Shown piece by piece: positions 16,200 through 24,430 of a stretch of DNA of 64,000 nt. The number at the start of each line of letters is the position of its first letter. Position 1 is the stretch's first letter. The position numbers were made by a program, and so were the translations under genes. Location of the stretch: positions 62,001 to 126,000 of the forward strand of contig NZ_JAQGCZ010000013.1 of the NCBI RefSeq assembly GCF_027706845.1. Direction: 5' to 3'. The DNA is from Mycolicibacterium sp. BiH015 (GTDB lineage: Bacteria > Actinomycetota > Actinomycetes > Mycobacteriales > Mycobacteriaceae). Under the pieces are notes generated by a model that saw nothing but the letters and a program-made list of their open reading frames with translations, was not told the DNA's origin and ran no database searches.

Positions 16200-17474
16200 G
16201 TGCGTTCGGTTGAAGAGCAGCAGGCTCGGGTGGCAGCAGCCGCGGTGGCGCCGCGGCCGGTGCGCGTGGCAATCGCCGAGGCCCAGGGCCTGATGTGCGC
16301 CGAGGAAGTGGTGACCGAGCGCCCGCTGCCCGGGTTCGATCAGGCGGCCATCGACGGCTATGCCGTGCGCAGCGTGGACGTCCTCGGAATTGGTGGCGAC
16401 GGTGGCAGCGCCGACGACGACGGCGATCAGGGCAGGCCGCAGGAGGTCAGCCTGCCGGTGATGGGTCTGATCGAAGCGGGCAGCCGCACACCGAGTCGGT
16501 TGCAACCTCGTCAGGCCGCCCGGGTGCAGACCGGGGCGCCGATGCCCACCCTGGCAGATGCGGTGCTTCCCTTGCGGTGGACCGACGGCGGCGACTCGCG
16601 CGTCCGGGTCCTGCGCGGCGTGCGGTCCGGCGCCTATGTCCGTCGCACGGGCGACGATGTGCAACCCGGCGATGTCGCGGTGCGGGCCGGCACCATCATC
16701 GGGGCCGCCCAGGTGGGTCTGCTGGCAGCCGTCGGACGTGAGCGAGTGCTTGTGCACCCCAGGCCGCGGGTGTCGGTGATGTGTGTGGGCGGTGAGCTCG
16801 TCGACATCTCCCGCACCCCCGGCAACGGTCAGGTCTACGACGTGAACTCCTACGCCCTGGCGGCGGCGGGTCGCGATGCCGGTGCCGAGGTGAACCGAGT
16901 CGGAATCGTGCCGACCGACCCGAAGCAGTTGCGCGAGGTCGTCGAAGGTCAGCTCAGCCGCTCCGAGGTCGTGGTCATCGCCGGTGCAGTCGGCGGGGCG
17001 GCGGCCGAAGGGGTGCGGACGGTGCTGGCCCAGCTCGGCGACATGGAGGTCACCCGTATCGCCATGCATCCCGGGTCGGTGCAGGGATTCGGCCAGCTCG
17101 GTCCGGACCGGGTGCCCGTCTTCCTGCTGCCCGCCAACCCGGTGAGCGCGCTCGTGGTGTTCGAAGTGATGGTGCGGCCGTTGATCCGGCTCTCCCTCGG
17201 CAAGCGGCAGGCGATGCGTCGTATCGTGCCTGCCCGCACGCTGTCGCCCATCAGCTCGGTCGCGGGCCGTAAAGGATTCCTCCGCGGACAATTGATGCGT
17301 GATCAGGACACCGGTGAGTACCTCGTCCAAGCCCTCGGCGGCGCGCCGGGCGCGTCGTCGCACCTGCTCGCCACGCTGGCCGAAGCAAACTGCTTGGTCA
17401 TCGTCCCCAGCGAGGCCGAACAGATCCGTACCGGCGAGGTCGTCGACGTCGCGTTTCTCGCGCAGCGCGGCTGA
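16200..17474 (+). CDS. moeA1: MoeA-like protein (Glp type), molybdopterin motifs degenerate
   Basis: 424-aa MoeA/gephyrin-fold protein annotated moeA1 in tuberculosis. LPGFDQAAIDGYAVRS, the MoeA N-terminal motif, is kept, but several catalytic signatures are altered: the usual STGDEL reads MCVGGEL, the SGGVSVG loop reads IAGAVGGAA, and LPGNPVS reads LPANPVS. In Corynebacterium glutamicum a gephyrin-like MoeA paralogue in the same gene order (Glp) works in cell division with the membrane receptor GlpR. Start at GTG 16200 after GAAAGGCGAG; the long upstream extension overlaps galU and was rejected. I favour the division role, but a residual Mo-insertase function is possible. Confidence 0.85.
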   Translation: MRSVEEQQARVAAAAVAPRPVRVAIAEAQGLMCAEEVVTERPLPGFDQAAIDGYAVRSVDVLGIGGDGGSADDDGDQGRPQEVSLPVMGLIEAGSRTPSRLQPRQAARVQTGAPMPTLADAVLPLRWTDGGDSRVRVLRGVRSGAYVRRTGDDVQPGDVAVRAGTIIGAAQVGLLAAVGRERVLVHPRPRVSVMCVGGELVDISRTPGNGQVYDVNSYALAAAGRDAGAEVNRVGIVPTDPKQLREVVEGQLSRSEVVVIAGAVGGAAAEGVRTVLAQLGDMEVTRIAMHPGSVQGFGQLGPDRVPVFLLPANPVSALVVFEVMVRPLIRLSLGKRQAMRRIVPARTLSPISSVAGRKGFLRGQLMRDQDTGEYLVQALGGAPGASSHLLATLAEANCLVIVPSEAEQIRTGEVVDVAFLAQRG

Positions 17475-17494
17475 GCGACCGGTTGGCTGCGCTG

Positions 17495-18148
17495 ATGAAC
17501 CTGCTCAGTTCCCGGTCGCAGCATCCGGGATGGCCGCAGCCGGTCGGGCCGCTCGTGGTGCCTGCAGGCACGGTACGGCTACGCCCGATCAGGCTTCGCG
17601 ACGCCGCGCAGTGGAGCAGGATCCGGCTCGCCGACCGCGCGCACCTGGAGCCGTGGGAACCCTCGGCCGAGATGAATTGGGAACTGCGCCACTCGGTTTC
17701 GGCGTGGCCCTCGGTGTGTTCCGGCCTGCGGTCTGAGGCTCGCAAGGGCCGGATGCTGCCCTACGCGATCGAACTGGACGGCCAGTTCGCCGGACAGCTG
17801 ACGATCGGAAACGTCACGCACGGAGCGTTGCGATCCGCGTGGATCGGCTACTGGGTGGCCAGTGAATCGACAGGCGGTGGTGTCGCGACCGCCGCACTGG
17901 CTCTCGGCCTCGACCATTGCTTCGGCCCCGTGATGCTGCACCGTGTCGAGGCGACCGTCCGTCCGGAGAACGGGGCGAGCAGGGCGGTGCTGGCAAAGGC
18001 TGGGTTCCGCGAAGAGGGCCTGCTGAAGCGCTACCTGGACGTCGACGGCGCGTGGCGGGACCACTTGCTGGTTGCGATCACGATCGAGGAACTGAACGGG
18101 TCGGTGGCCTCTGCATTGGTTCGTGCGGGGCACGCCTCCTGGGCCTGA
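17495..18148 (+). CDS. rimJ: GNAT acetyltransferase RimJ-like
   Basis: 217-aa GCN5-type N-acetyltransferase. The acetyl-CoA fold is visible from VRLRPIRLRDAAQWSRIRL, through the AWIGYWVASESTGGGVATAAL block corresponding to the pyrophosphate-binding loop, to VEATVRPENGASRAVLAKAGFREEG, the typical RimJ/RimL ending with LKRYLDVDGAWRDHLL. Named for similarity to ribosomal S5 alanine acetyltransferase; the substrate is unproven. ATG 17495 chosen; a TTG four codons upstream is possible. Part of the galU-glp-rimJ-glpR set. Confidence 0.85.
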   Translation: MNLLSSRSQHPGWPQPVGPLVVPAGTVRLRPIRLRDAAQWSRIRLADRAHLEPWEPSAEMNWELRHSVSAWPSVCSGLRSEARKGRMLPYAIELDGQFAGQLTIGNVTHGALRSAWIGYWVASESTGGGVATAALALGLDHCFGPVMLHRVEATVRPENGASRAVLAKAGFREEGLLKRYLDVDGAWRDHLLVAITIEELNGSVASALVRAGHASWA

Positions 18149-18301
18149 CGGCTCGTTTGCCGGACCCTCTGTGTTACTGATGTGACACGTGTGACGTTTG
18201 GTGCTTGTCTCCAGCGAATTACAGGTGTGTAATTGTCTCGGCGCGCCGCCCATGGATGCGCTGGTCACAGACCTAGCCTGATGGGGAAAGGAGCAGGCGC
18301 C

Positions 18302-19342
18302 ATGCCAAGCATCCCCCAATCCCTCCTCTGGATCTCGCTCGTCGTCCTCTGGCTCTTCGTTCTCGTCCCGATGCTGATCAGCAAGCGGGACGCAGTGCGT
18401 CGGACCAGCGATGTCGCGCTGGCCACCCGCGTGCTGAACAGTGGCGCGGGTGCGCGGCTGCGGCGACGTCGCGGGCCCGCCTCCGGTCATCGCAGCGATC
18501 CGGACTGGCAGCCGTCCGCCGAAGACGCCGACCTCGACGACGAAGCAACGCCGAGCCGTTCGGTCGTCATGGTCGCCGCCGAAGCCGACGGTGCGGACGG
18601 CGAGCCGGACTATTTGGACGTCGACGTGGTCGAGGACTCCGGAGCGCTTCCGGTGGCGGACATCGCAGAAGCTGTCAAGGCCGAAACCGACGAGCTCACT
18701 TTGGATTTCGACGGCATCTCCGAGCGCGACGCCGAGCGCGACGAGCAGGTGACAGCCGCCGCCGAGGAGGGGGAGCGCGACACCTCCGAAGACACCGGCG
18801 TCTACTCCGTCATCGACGACGAATACGAGTACGACGGCGACACCGACGACGCCGAGAACTCCGACGAGCAGCCATCGGAGCCCCAGGCGCGGATCGCGGA
18901 CTCCCTCAGCGATGCTCGGCGCAGGCGTCGCGAGTCGACGACCGCTGCCGCGGTGTCGGCGCGCAAGTACCGCTTCCGTGCCCGCACGATCGCGGTGATG
19001 GCCGTGTTGATGCTGGCCAGCGCCGTCGCGGCATTCACCTGGTCGTCCACCATGTGGTACGCCACCGCCGCGACCGCCACCGTGACCCTGCTCTACCTGG
19101 CCTACCTGCGCAGGCAGACCCGGATCGAGGAGCAGCTGCGCCGCCGACGTGCGCAGCGGATGGCCAGGTCGCGGCTCGGCGTCGAGAACACCAGCGACCG
19201 CGACTACGACGTGACCCCGGCGCGCCTGCGCCGACCGGGTGCGGCCGTGCTGGAAATCGACGACGAAGACCCGGCGTTCGAGCACCTCGACTACGTCCCG
19301 TTCTCGCGCCACTACGACCTTCCCCGGGCGGCCGGCCAGTAA
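18302..19342 (+). CDS. glpR: Divisome membrane protein GlpR/SepX
   Basis: 346-aa membrane protein. An N-terminal TM (QSLLWISLVVLWLFVLVPML) is followed by a ~230-residue very acidic, low-complexity cytoplasmic region, then two TM helices (AVMAVLMLASAVAAFTWSS and ATAATATVTLLYLAYLR) and a basic C-terminus with RRRRAQRMARSRLG. This topology and its place after the MoeA-like gene match GlpR of Corynebacterium and SepX of Streptomyces, which act at the division septum. The start MPSIPQSLL follows GGGAAAGGAG. Known in M. tuberculosis as Rv0996. Confidence 0.85.
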   Translation: MPSIPQSLLWISLVVLWLFVLVPMLISKRDAVRRTSDVALATRVLNSGAGARLRRRRGPASGHRSDPDWQPSAEDADLDDEATPSRSVVMVAAEADGADGEPDYLDVDVVEDSGALPVADIAEAVKAETDELTLDFDGISERDAERDEQVTAAAEEGERDTSEDTGVYSVIDDEYEYDGDTDDAENSDEQPSEPQARIADSLSDARRRRRESTTAAAVSARKYRFRARTIAVMAVLMLASAVAAFTWSSTMWYATAATATVTLLYLAYLRRQTRIEEQLRRRRAQRMARSRLGVENTSDRDYDVTPARLRRPGAAVLEIDDEDPAFEHLDYVPFSRHYDLPRAAGQ

Positions 19343-19395
19343 CCACCTCGCGATTTCTGGCCGTGCCTGCCGGCTGATAACCTGTACCGGCACTA

Positions 19396-19468
19396 GGGGC
19401 TATAGCGCAGTTGGTAGCGCGTCTCGTTCGCATCGAGAAGGTCAGGGGTTCGATTCCCCTTAGCTCCA
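19396..19468 (+). tRNA. tRNA-Ala, anticodon CGC
   Basis: Full cloverleaf: acceptor GGGGCTA/TAGCTCC with one G-T pair, D-stem GCGC/GCGC, anticodon stem TCTCG/CGAGA with loop TTCGCAT, T-arm AGGGG-TTCGATT-CCCCT, discriminator A. CCA is not encoded. Anticodon CGC reads GCG, a very common alanine codon here. Confidence 0.97.
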
Positions 19469-19533
19469 CTCAAGACGTCGGGGGTTCCCGAAATTGGTTG
19501 CGCCGGTCAGGGTCGCGTAGGTTCTTAGCCACT

Positions 19534-19791
19534 ATGTCCGAGGACCAGATCGCCGACGTTCCGCCGAATGCCCTCTCGATCGATCCGCGCAGCCCGCTTT
19601 ATGACGAAGAGGTGCTCAGCCGAGGTGTCGGGATTCGCTTCAATGGCGCCGAGAAAACCAACGTTGTCGAATACAACGTGGACGAGGGCTGGGTGCGGGT
19701 GGAAGTGCCCACCGCCAAGGATCGTCGCGGCAACCCGATGGTCATGAAGATCAACGGCACGGTGGAACCGTACTTCCGCTCCGCGGACTAG
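19534..19791 (+). CDS. DUF3297 family protein
   Basis: 85 aa, MSEDQIADVPPNALSIDPRSP..., containing GVGIRFNGAEKTNVVEYNVDEGWVRVEVPTAKDRRGNPM, the DUF3297 signature. No signal or TM segment; a small beta-rich cytosolic protein of unknown function. Start selected at the ATG of the conserved N-terminus, not an in-frame ATG upstream that would run through the tRNA. Its end overlaps the convergent TetR gene by 4 bp. Confidence 0.85.
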   Translation: MSEDQIADVPPNALSIDPRSPLYDEEVLSRGVGIRFNGAEKTNVVEYNVDEGWVRVEVPTAKDRRGNPMVMKINGTVEPYFRSAD

Positions 19792-20408
19792 CGGGACCGG
19801 GAAGGGAAACCCGACTCCGCGGCCACAGACGCGTCGGAGGACTCGTAGCCTCGCGTCAGCCAGACCACAGTCCGCTCGAGGACCGGCAGAATATCGGTGA
19901 CGTCGATCTCGCCGGCCGAGAAGCGTCCCAGCAGTCCGTAGATGACGCTGGTGACGATGGCGTCGAGGTCGGCGACGAAGTCGGCGTCGACGCCGGAGAG
20001 TAGCTCGCGACCGGCAGGTGCCACGATGTCGAAACCGAACCGGAACAGCTTTTGTCCGTGGGCCGAGGATCGCAGCCGGAAGTAGGTTTTGAGCATCTCC
20101 GGGTGGCGCTCCCATGGCTCAAAGATGGTGCGGAACAACGCCATCAAGCGCTCCTGCAGCGATGCGCCGCCGTGCTGCGTCGTGAGGGGGACCCCGGCGT
20201 AGCGGTGCCGCTCCATCCAGTACTCCAGCGCCGCCAGGATCAGATCGTCCCGGGTGGGATAGCGCTTGTAGATGGTGGCCAGCGACGTACGCGCGCGCCG
20301 TGCGACGACCCTGAGTTGGACGGCGTCGTAACCCTCGTCCTCGAGCGCGTCGACGACGACGTCGAGAATCCGGTCGCCTTCTGACCGCACTGCGGCGCCG
20401 TCGGCCAT
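19788..20408 (-). CDS. TetR-family transcriptional regulator
   Basis: 206 aa. N-terminal helix-turn-helix DRILDVVVDALEDEGYDAVQ ... RRARTSLATIYKRYPTRDDLI; the rest is a variable ligand-binding domain. Divergent from the SDR-SDR-CMD-ALDH operon; the shared intergenic region carries two matching palindromes (20428-20440, 20451-20463), so it very probably represses that operon and itself. The ligand is likely a substrate or CoA ester of the pathway, unknown here. Confidence 0.9.
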   Translation of the reverse strand: MADGAAVRSEGDRILDVVVDALEDEGYDAVQLRVVARRARTSLATIYKRYPTRDDLILAALEYWMERHRYAGVPLTTQHGGASLQERLMALFRTIFEPWERHPEMLKTYFRLRSSAHGQKLFRFGFDIVAPAGRELLSGVDADFVADLDAIVTSVIYGLLGRFSAGEIDVTDILPVLERTVVWLTRGYESSDASVAAESGFPSRSR

Positions 20409-20427
20409 GCCCCTTGCCTTTCACCGA

Positions 20428-20463
20428 GTAACGCAGTTACCGTACCCCGAGTAACACGGTTAC
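20428..20463. promoter_or_regulatory. Tandem TetR operators GTAAC-N3-GTTAC
   Basis: GTAACGCAGTTAC (20428-20440) and GTAACACGGTTAC (20451-20463), both perfect 5-bp arms with a 3-bp centre, 23 bp apart (about two helical turns). A candidate rightward promoter TTGCCT (20414-20419)-N18-TACCGT (20438-20443) overlaps the first site. Confidence 0.75.
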
Positions 20464-20485
20464 AGCCGCAGCGGAGCGAGGAGCT

Positions 20486-21316
20486 ATGGGATCACTGGAC
20501 GGCCGGGTCGCCTTCATCACGGGCGCAGCCCGGGGACAGGGACGAAGTCACGCGGTGAGGCTTGCCGCCGATGGTGCCGACATCATCGGTGTCGATATCT
20601 GCGCCGACATCGAAGCCAACGGGTATCCGATGGCGTCGCCGGCAGAACTGGAGGAAACCGTCGCCCTCGTCGAGGCGGCGGGCGGGAAAATGCTCGCGTC
20701 GATCGCCGACGTCCGCGATTTCGCTGCGCTGCGGACTGCGCTCGATGCAGGAGTCCGGCACTTCGGTCGTCTGGACATCGTCTGCGCAAATGCGGGTATC
20801 GCGCCGACAGCGTTCCGCGAGGTGGACGTCGCGGAGGATCTGGAGATGTGGTCGGCCGCGATCGACGTCAACCTCACCGGTTCCTACCACACCGCCAAGG
20901 CAGCCATCCCGCACCTGATCGCCGGTGGTCGCGGCGGCGCGATCGTGTTCACCAGTTCCACCGCGGGCCTGCGCGGATTCGGCGGATCGCAGGGCGGCGG
21001 GCTGGGCTATGCGGCATCGAAGCACGGCATTGTCGGACTGATGCGGACCCTGGCCAATGCCCTTGCACCGCACAACATCCGGGTGAACACCGTGCACCCC
21101 ACCGCGGTCAATACGATGATGGCGACGAACCCGGCCATGACCGCGTTCCTTGCGGCCTACCCCGACGGCGGCCCGCACCTGCAGAATCCGATGCCGGTAT
21201 CGCTGATCGAACCGGAAGACATCAGCGCGGCCATCGCCTATCTGGTCTCCGAGGACGCCCGGTATGTCACCGGCGTCGCTTTTCCCGTCGACGCCGGCTT
21301 CTGCAACAAACTATGA
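20486..21316 (+). CDS. Mycofactocin-coupled short-chain dehydrogenase
   Basis: 276-aa SDR of the mycofactocin-associated type, recognised from the N-terminus GRVAFITGAARGQGRSHAVRLAADGADIIGVDIC and the extra segment before the NAG motif. Rossmann glycine motif TGAARGQG, catalytic Ser in FTSSTAG, Tyr and Lys in YAASK, VDAGF end. Members carry a tightly held NAD and pass electrons to the peptide cofactor mycofactocin; the mft genes are not in this window. RBS GCGAGGAGCT. First gene of a four-gene operon under the TetR sites. Confidence 0.9.
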   Translation: MGSLDGRVAFITGAARGQGRSHAVRLAADGADIIGVDICADIEANGYPMASPAELEETVALVEAAGGKMLASIADVRDFAALRTALDAGVRHFGRLDIVCANAGIAPTAFREVDVAEDLEMWSAAIDVNLTGSYHTAKAAIPHLIAGGRGGAIVFTSSTAGLRGFGGSQGGGLGYAASKHGIVGLMRTLANALAPHNIRVNTVHPTAVNTMMATNPAMTAFLAAYPDGGPHLQNPMPVSLIEPEDISAAIAYLVSEDARYVTGVAFPVDAGFCNKL

Positions 21317-22116
21317 GCGGGCGGGCGCAGGGTAAGCGAGTTCTGATCACCGGGGCCGCCCGTGGGATGGGGCGCAGCCATGCGGTACGGCTGGCGCAGG
21401 AGGGGGCCGACCTCATCCTGGTCGATATCTGCGAAGCGATAGCCACGATCGAATATCCGCTTGCCACAGCCGAAGAACTCGACGAGACCGTCGCGCTCGT
21501 GCAGCAGTACGGTCGGAACGCGATCTCCCGCATCGTCGACGTTCGCGACGAACGCGCGCTTGCCCAGGCCGTCGACGACGGTGTCGCACACCTCGGCGGG
21601 CTCGACGCCGCCGTGGCCAACGCCGGTGTCCTGACCGGAGGAACGTGGGACACCACCACGGCCCAGCAGTGGCGAACCGTCGTCGACGTGAATCTCATCG
21701 GCACGTGGAACACATGTCGCGCCGCGATCCCGCACCTTCTTGAGCGCGGCGGCAGCCTGGTCAACGTGAGCTCTGCCGCGGGCATCAAGGGCTCGCCTCT
21801 GCACACCCCGTATACCGCGTCGAAGGCGGGTGTGGTCGGCCTGAGCAAGGCCCTGGCCAATGAGCTTGCCGCCGCGAACATCCGGGTCAACACCGTGCAC
21901 CCGACCGGCGTGCCGACCGGTATGAGGCCGTCATCTCTGCACGAACTACTGCATGACACCCGCAGCGATCTCGGACCGATCTTCCAGAACGCTCTGCCGG
22001 TCGCGATGGCCGAGGCCGTCGACATCAGCAACGCGGTGCTGTTCCTGATCTCCGATGAGGCCCGCTACGTCACCGGCCTGGAGTTCAAGGTCGATGCCGG
22101 GGTGACGATCCGGTGA
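21313..22116 (+). CDS. Second mycofactocin-type short-chain dehydrogenase
   Basis: 267 aa, starting MSGRAQGKRVLITGAARGMGRSHAVRLAQEGAD; the ATGA overlaps the stop of the first SDR by 4 bp. Cofactor loop TGAARGMG, NAG motif (AVANAGV), Ser in VNVSSAAG, active site YTASK. Clearly paralogous to the upstream gene but with MG for QG in the loop and a shorter insertion before the active site. The pair could act on successive alcohol intermediates or on two stereoisomers; this is inference. Confidence 0.88.
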   Translation: MSGRAQGKRVLITGAARGMGRSHAVRLAQEGADLILVDICEAIATIEYPLATAEELDETVALVQQYGRNAISRIVDVRDERALAQAVDDGVAHLGGLDAAVANAGVLTGGTWDTTTAQQWRTVVDVNLIGTWNTCRAAIPHLLERGGSLVNVSSAAGIKGSPLHTPYTASKAGVVGLSKALANELAAANIRVNTVHPTGVPTGMRPSSLHELLHDTRSDLGPIFQNALPVAMAEAVDISNAVLFLISDEARYVTGLEFKVDAGVTIR

Positions 22117-22137
22117 CCAGCAGACGAGGGGACTGAG

Positions 22138-22950
22138 ATGGCGACGTTCACCACCGACCGGATGGACCGCGGCCGCCGGGCGTACGCCGACATCATGACC
22201 GTGCCTCCGCCCGAGGACAATTCGCCGGCGACGCGTCACCTGTTGGACTTCGTGTTCGCCGAGGTGTGGCAGCGCGACGGACTGAGTCGGCGGCAGCGTC
22301 GATTCGTCACCCTGCCCTGCGTGGCGGCGGCAGACGCCGAGGCGCCGATGCGTGACCACGTCTATGCGGCGCTCAACAGCGGTGACCTCACGATCACCGA
22401 GATGCAAGAAGCAGTACTGCATTTCGCGGTCTACGCCGGCTGGCCGAAAGCGTCGCGCTTCAACATGATCGTCGACGAACAGTGGGAACGCATCCACCGG
22501 GAACGAGGGTCGGCGATGCCTCCATCGGAACCGCTACTGCCTCTGAGCACGCCGAACGATCCGGAGGCACGCCTCTCGGTCGGCGAGCAGTGCTTCAAGG
22601 ACGTCAACTGCCTGCCGTATGCTCCGGCGCGGGACAATCCCTTCCAAGGCGCGGGCATCTTGAATTTCGTCTTCGGCGAGATGTGGCTGCGACCAGGCTT
22701 GGGCCGCAAAGAGCGGCGACTGATCACAGTGGCCTGCGTCGCCTTCCAGGATTCGCCCTATCCGATTCTGAGCCATGTGTATGCGGCGCTCAAGAGCCGT
22801 GACGTGTCATTCGAGGAAATGGACGAAGTGGCCTTGCATTTCGCAGCGCATTACGGGTGGCCCAAGGGGTCGCATCTGAACCAGGTGATCGCCGAACAGA
22901 AGGACCGGGTGACCGCGGAATGGGCCGCCGAAGCCGTGCCCGCGCAGTGA
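22138..22950 (+). CDS. Double carboxymuconolactone-decarboxylase-domain protein
   Basis: 270 aa made of two repeats of the same domain: FVFAEVWQRDGLSRRQRRFV ... HVYAAL ... ALHFAVYAGWPKAS-like blocks at ~35-115 and again ~185-265 (NFVFGEMWLRPGLGRKERRL ... HVYAALKSRD ... LHFAAHYGWPKGS). Each repeat has a single Cys (LPCVAAAD, VACVAFQD) and no CxxC, so an AhpD-like peroxidase role is unlikely. Such proteins often sit in oxidative catabolic operons; the activity is unknown. Confidence 0.82.
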   Translation: MATFTTDRMDRGRRAYADIMTVPPPEDNSPATRHLLDFVFAEVWQRDGLSRRQRRFVTLPCVAAADAEAPMRDHVYAALNSGDLTITEMQEAVLHFAVYAGWPKASRFNMIVDEQWERIHRERGSAMPPSEPLLPLSTPNDPEARLSVGEQCFKDVNCLPYAPARDNPFQGAGILNFVFGEMWLRPGLGRKERRLITVACVAFQDSPYPILSHVYAALKSRDVSFEEMDEVALHFAAHYGWPKGSHLNQVIAEQKDRVTAEWAAEAVPAQ

Positions 22951-24407
22951 CTGCAATGGATCTGGGCGCCTCCGTGGGCCCGCTGATTGGTACCGACCTG
23001 ATGACCCGGACCTCGTACGGGCTCCACGAGCACATCTACCCGGGCGACGGCGCCCCGAACGCGACGGTGGCTCTGGCCGGTGCCCGCGAGGTCGACCTCG
23101 CGGTGTCGGCGTCCCGAGACGCGGTGCGGCAGTGGATGAGCCTGGGCGTCGACCGGCGTCGAGACGCGCTGATCGATCTCGCCGCCGTCGTGCGCGAACA
23201 TCTCGCCGAGCTCGCCGAACTGAACACCCTTGACTACGGAGTCCCGATCTCCTACGCCGGCAACGCCGTCATGCTCGAGGAGTTCCTGCGCCATTTCGCC
23301 GGCTACGTCGACAAGCCACACGGTTCCAGTACGCCTGTCAGCGGCAGCGACGACCTGAACGTGATCGAGCGCGAGCCCTACGGCACAGTCGCGGTGATCG
23401 CGCCCTGGAACGGCGCCCTCGTCGTCGCGGCATCCTGTGTGGCCCCGGCGCTGGCGGCAGGCAATGCCGTGGTGTTCAAACCGTCGGAACTGGCCCCCCT
23501 GGCCGCGGTGCGCTTCGGAGAGCTGTGTCTGGAGGCGGGACTGCCGCCGGGGCTGGTGAGCATCCTGCCAGCCGACGCCGAGGGCGGAGAGGCGCTCGTC
23601 AGGCATCCCGGCATCGGCAAGATCCACTTCACAGGAGGTGGTCACACCGCGCGCACGATCCTGCGGGCGGCGGCCGACAATCTCACACCGGTGGTGACCG
23701 AACTGGGCGGCAAGTCGGCCAACATCATCTTCGACGATGCCGACCTCGACACCGCGGCCGCGCGGTCGGCGCACCAGGGGCCTTTGATGCAGTCGGGTCA
23801 GAGCTGCGCGTGCGCGAGCCGAATTTTGGTTCACGACAAGGTATACGACGCGTTCGCCGAGCGGCTCCTGGCTGTCGTCGGATCTGCTCGCATCGGCGAT
23901 CCTCGTGATCCCACGACGGTGGTCGGGCCGGTGATCTCCGCCGCCGCAGTGCAGCGCATCCTCGGTGTCATCGGCGAGTCGGTCGAGCGGGACCGGGGGA
24001 CGCTGCTCACCGGTGGCCGCAGGATCACCGTGGGTCCGCTGTCCGAGGGCTTTTACCTGGAACCCACGGTGTTCGGCGATGTCGACAACTCGTCGGCGTT
24101 GGCACAGAACGAGACTTTCGGACCGGTCGTGTCGCTGATCCGGTTCACCGACGACGAGCATGCCATCACGATCGCCAATGACACGCCCTATGGCCTGAAC
24201 GCGTTCGTCCACACGCGCGATCTGACCCGTGCCCACACAGTGGCCCGGCGGCTGCATTCCGGTTCGGTGTGGATCAACCAGGGGAGCCGAATCTCACCGC
24301 AGGGACCTTACGGTGGTTACAAGCAGAGCGGTTCAGGGCGCACCGGCGGTCTGGAGGGGCTGCGGGAGTTCCAGCAGGTGAAGAACATCCGGGTCGGTCT
24401 GGCCTGA
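22947..24407 (+). CDS. NAD(P)-dependent aldehyde dehydrogenase
   Basis: 486-aa aldehyde dehydrogenase oxidising an aldehyde to the acid. Conserved APWNGALV, KPSELAPL, FTGGGHTARTI, ELGGKSANIIFDDADLD (general-base Glu) and QSGQSCACASR (catalytic Cys), with NETFGPVVSL and GPYGGYKQSGSGR near the C-terminus. The GTG at 22947 overlaps the upstream stop (GTGA); an ATG at 22956 is an alternative. Last gene of the TetR-controlled operon, a fitting last step after SDR oxidation of an alcohol. Confidence 0.93.
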   Translation: MTAMDLGASVGPLIGTDLMTRTSYGLHEHIYPGDGAPNATVALAGAREVDLAVSASRDAVRQWMSLGVDRRRDALIDLAAVVREHLAELAELNTLDYGVPISYAGNAVMLEEFLRHFAGYVDKPHGSSTPVSGSDDLNVIEREPYGTVAVIAPWNGALVVAASCVAPALAAGNAVVFKPSELAPLAAVRFGELCLEAGLPPGLVSILPADAEGGEALVRHPGIGKIHFTGGGHTARTILRAAADNLTPVVTELGGKSANIIFDDADLDTAAARSAHQGPLMQSGQSCACASRILVHDKVYDAFAERLLAVVGSARIGDPRDPTTVVGPVISAAAVQRILGVIGESVERDRGTLLTGGRRITVGPLSEGFYLEPTVFGDVDNSSALAQNETFGPVVSLIRFTDDEHAITIANDTPYGLNAFVHTRDLTRAHTVARRLHSGSVWINQGSRISPQGPYGGYKQSGSGRTGGLEGLREFQQVKNIRVGLA

Positions 24408-24430
24408 CGCGCGCACGGTGGCGCGTCAGG
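24403..24430. terminator. Hairpin enclosing both stop codons of convergent ALDH and P450
   Basis: CCTGACGCGC (24403-24412) and GCGCGTCAGG (24421-24430) pair perfectly across 8 bases. The TGA of the ALDH is in the left arm, the TGA of the P450 in the right. Confidence 0.75.

Noticed and set aside
21313..22116. The second SDR as a frameshifted duplicate of the first
   Set aside because: It has a full cofactor loop, active site and C-terminus of its own and overlaps the first by a normal coupling ATGA.
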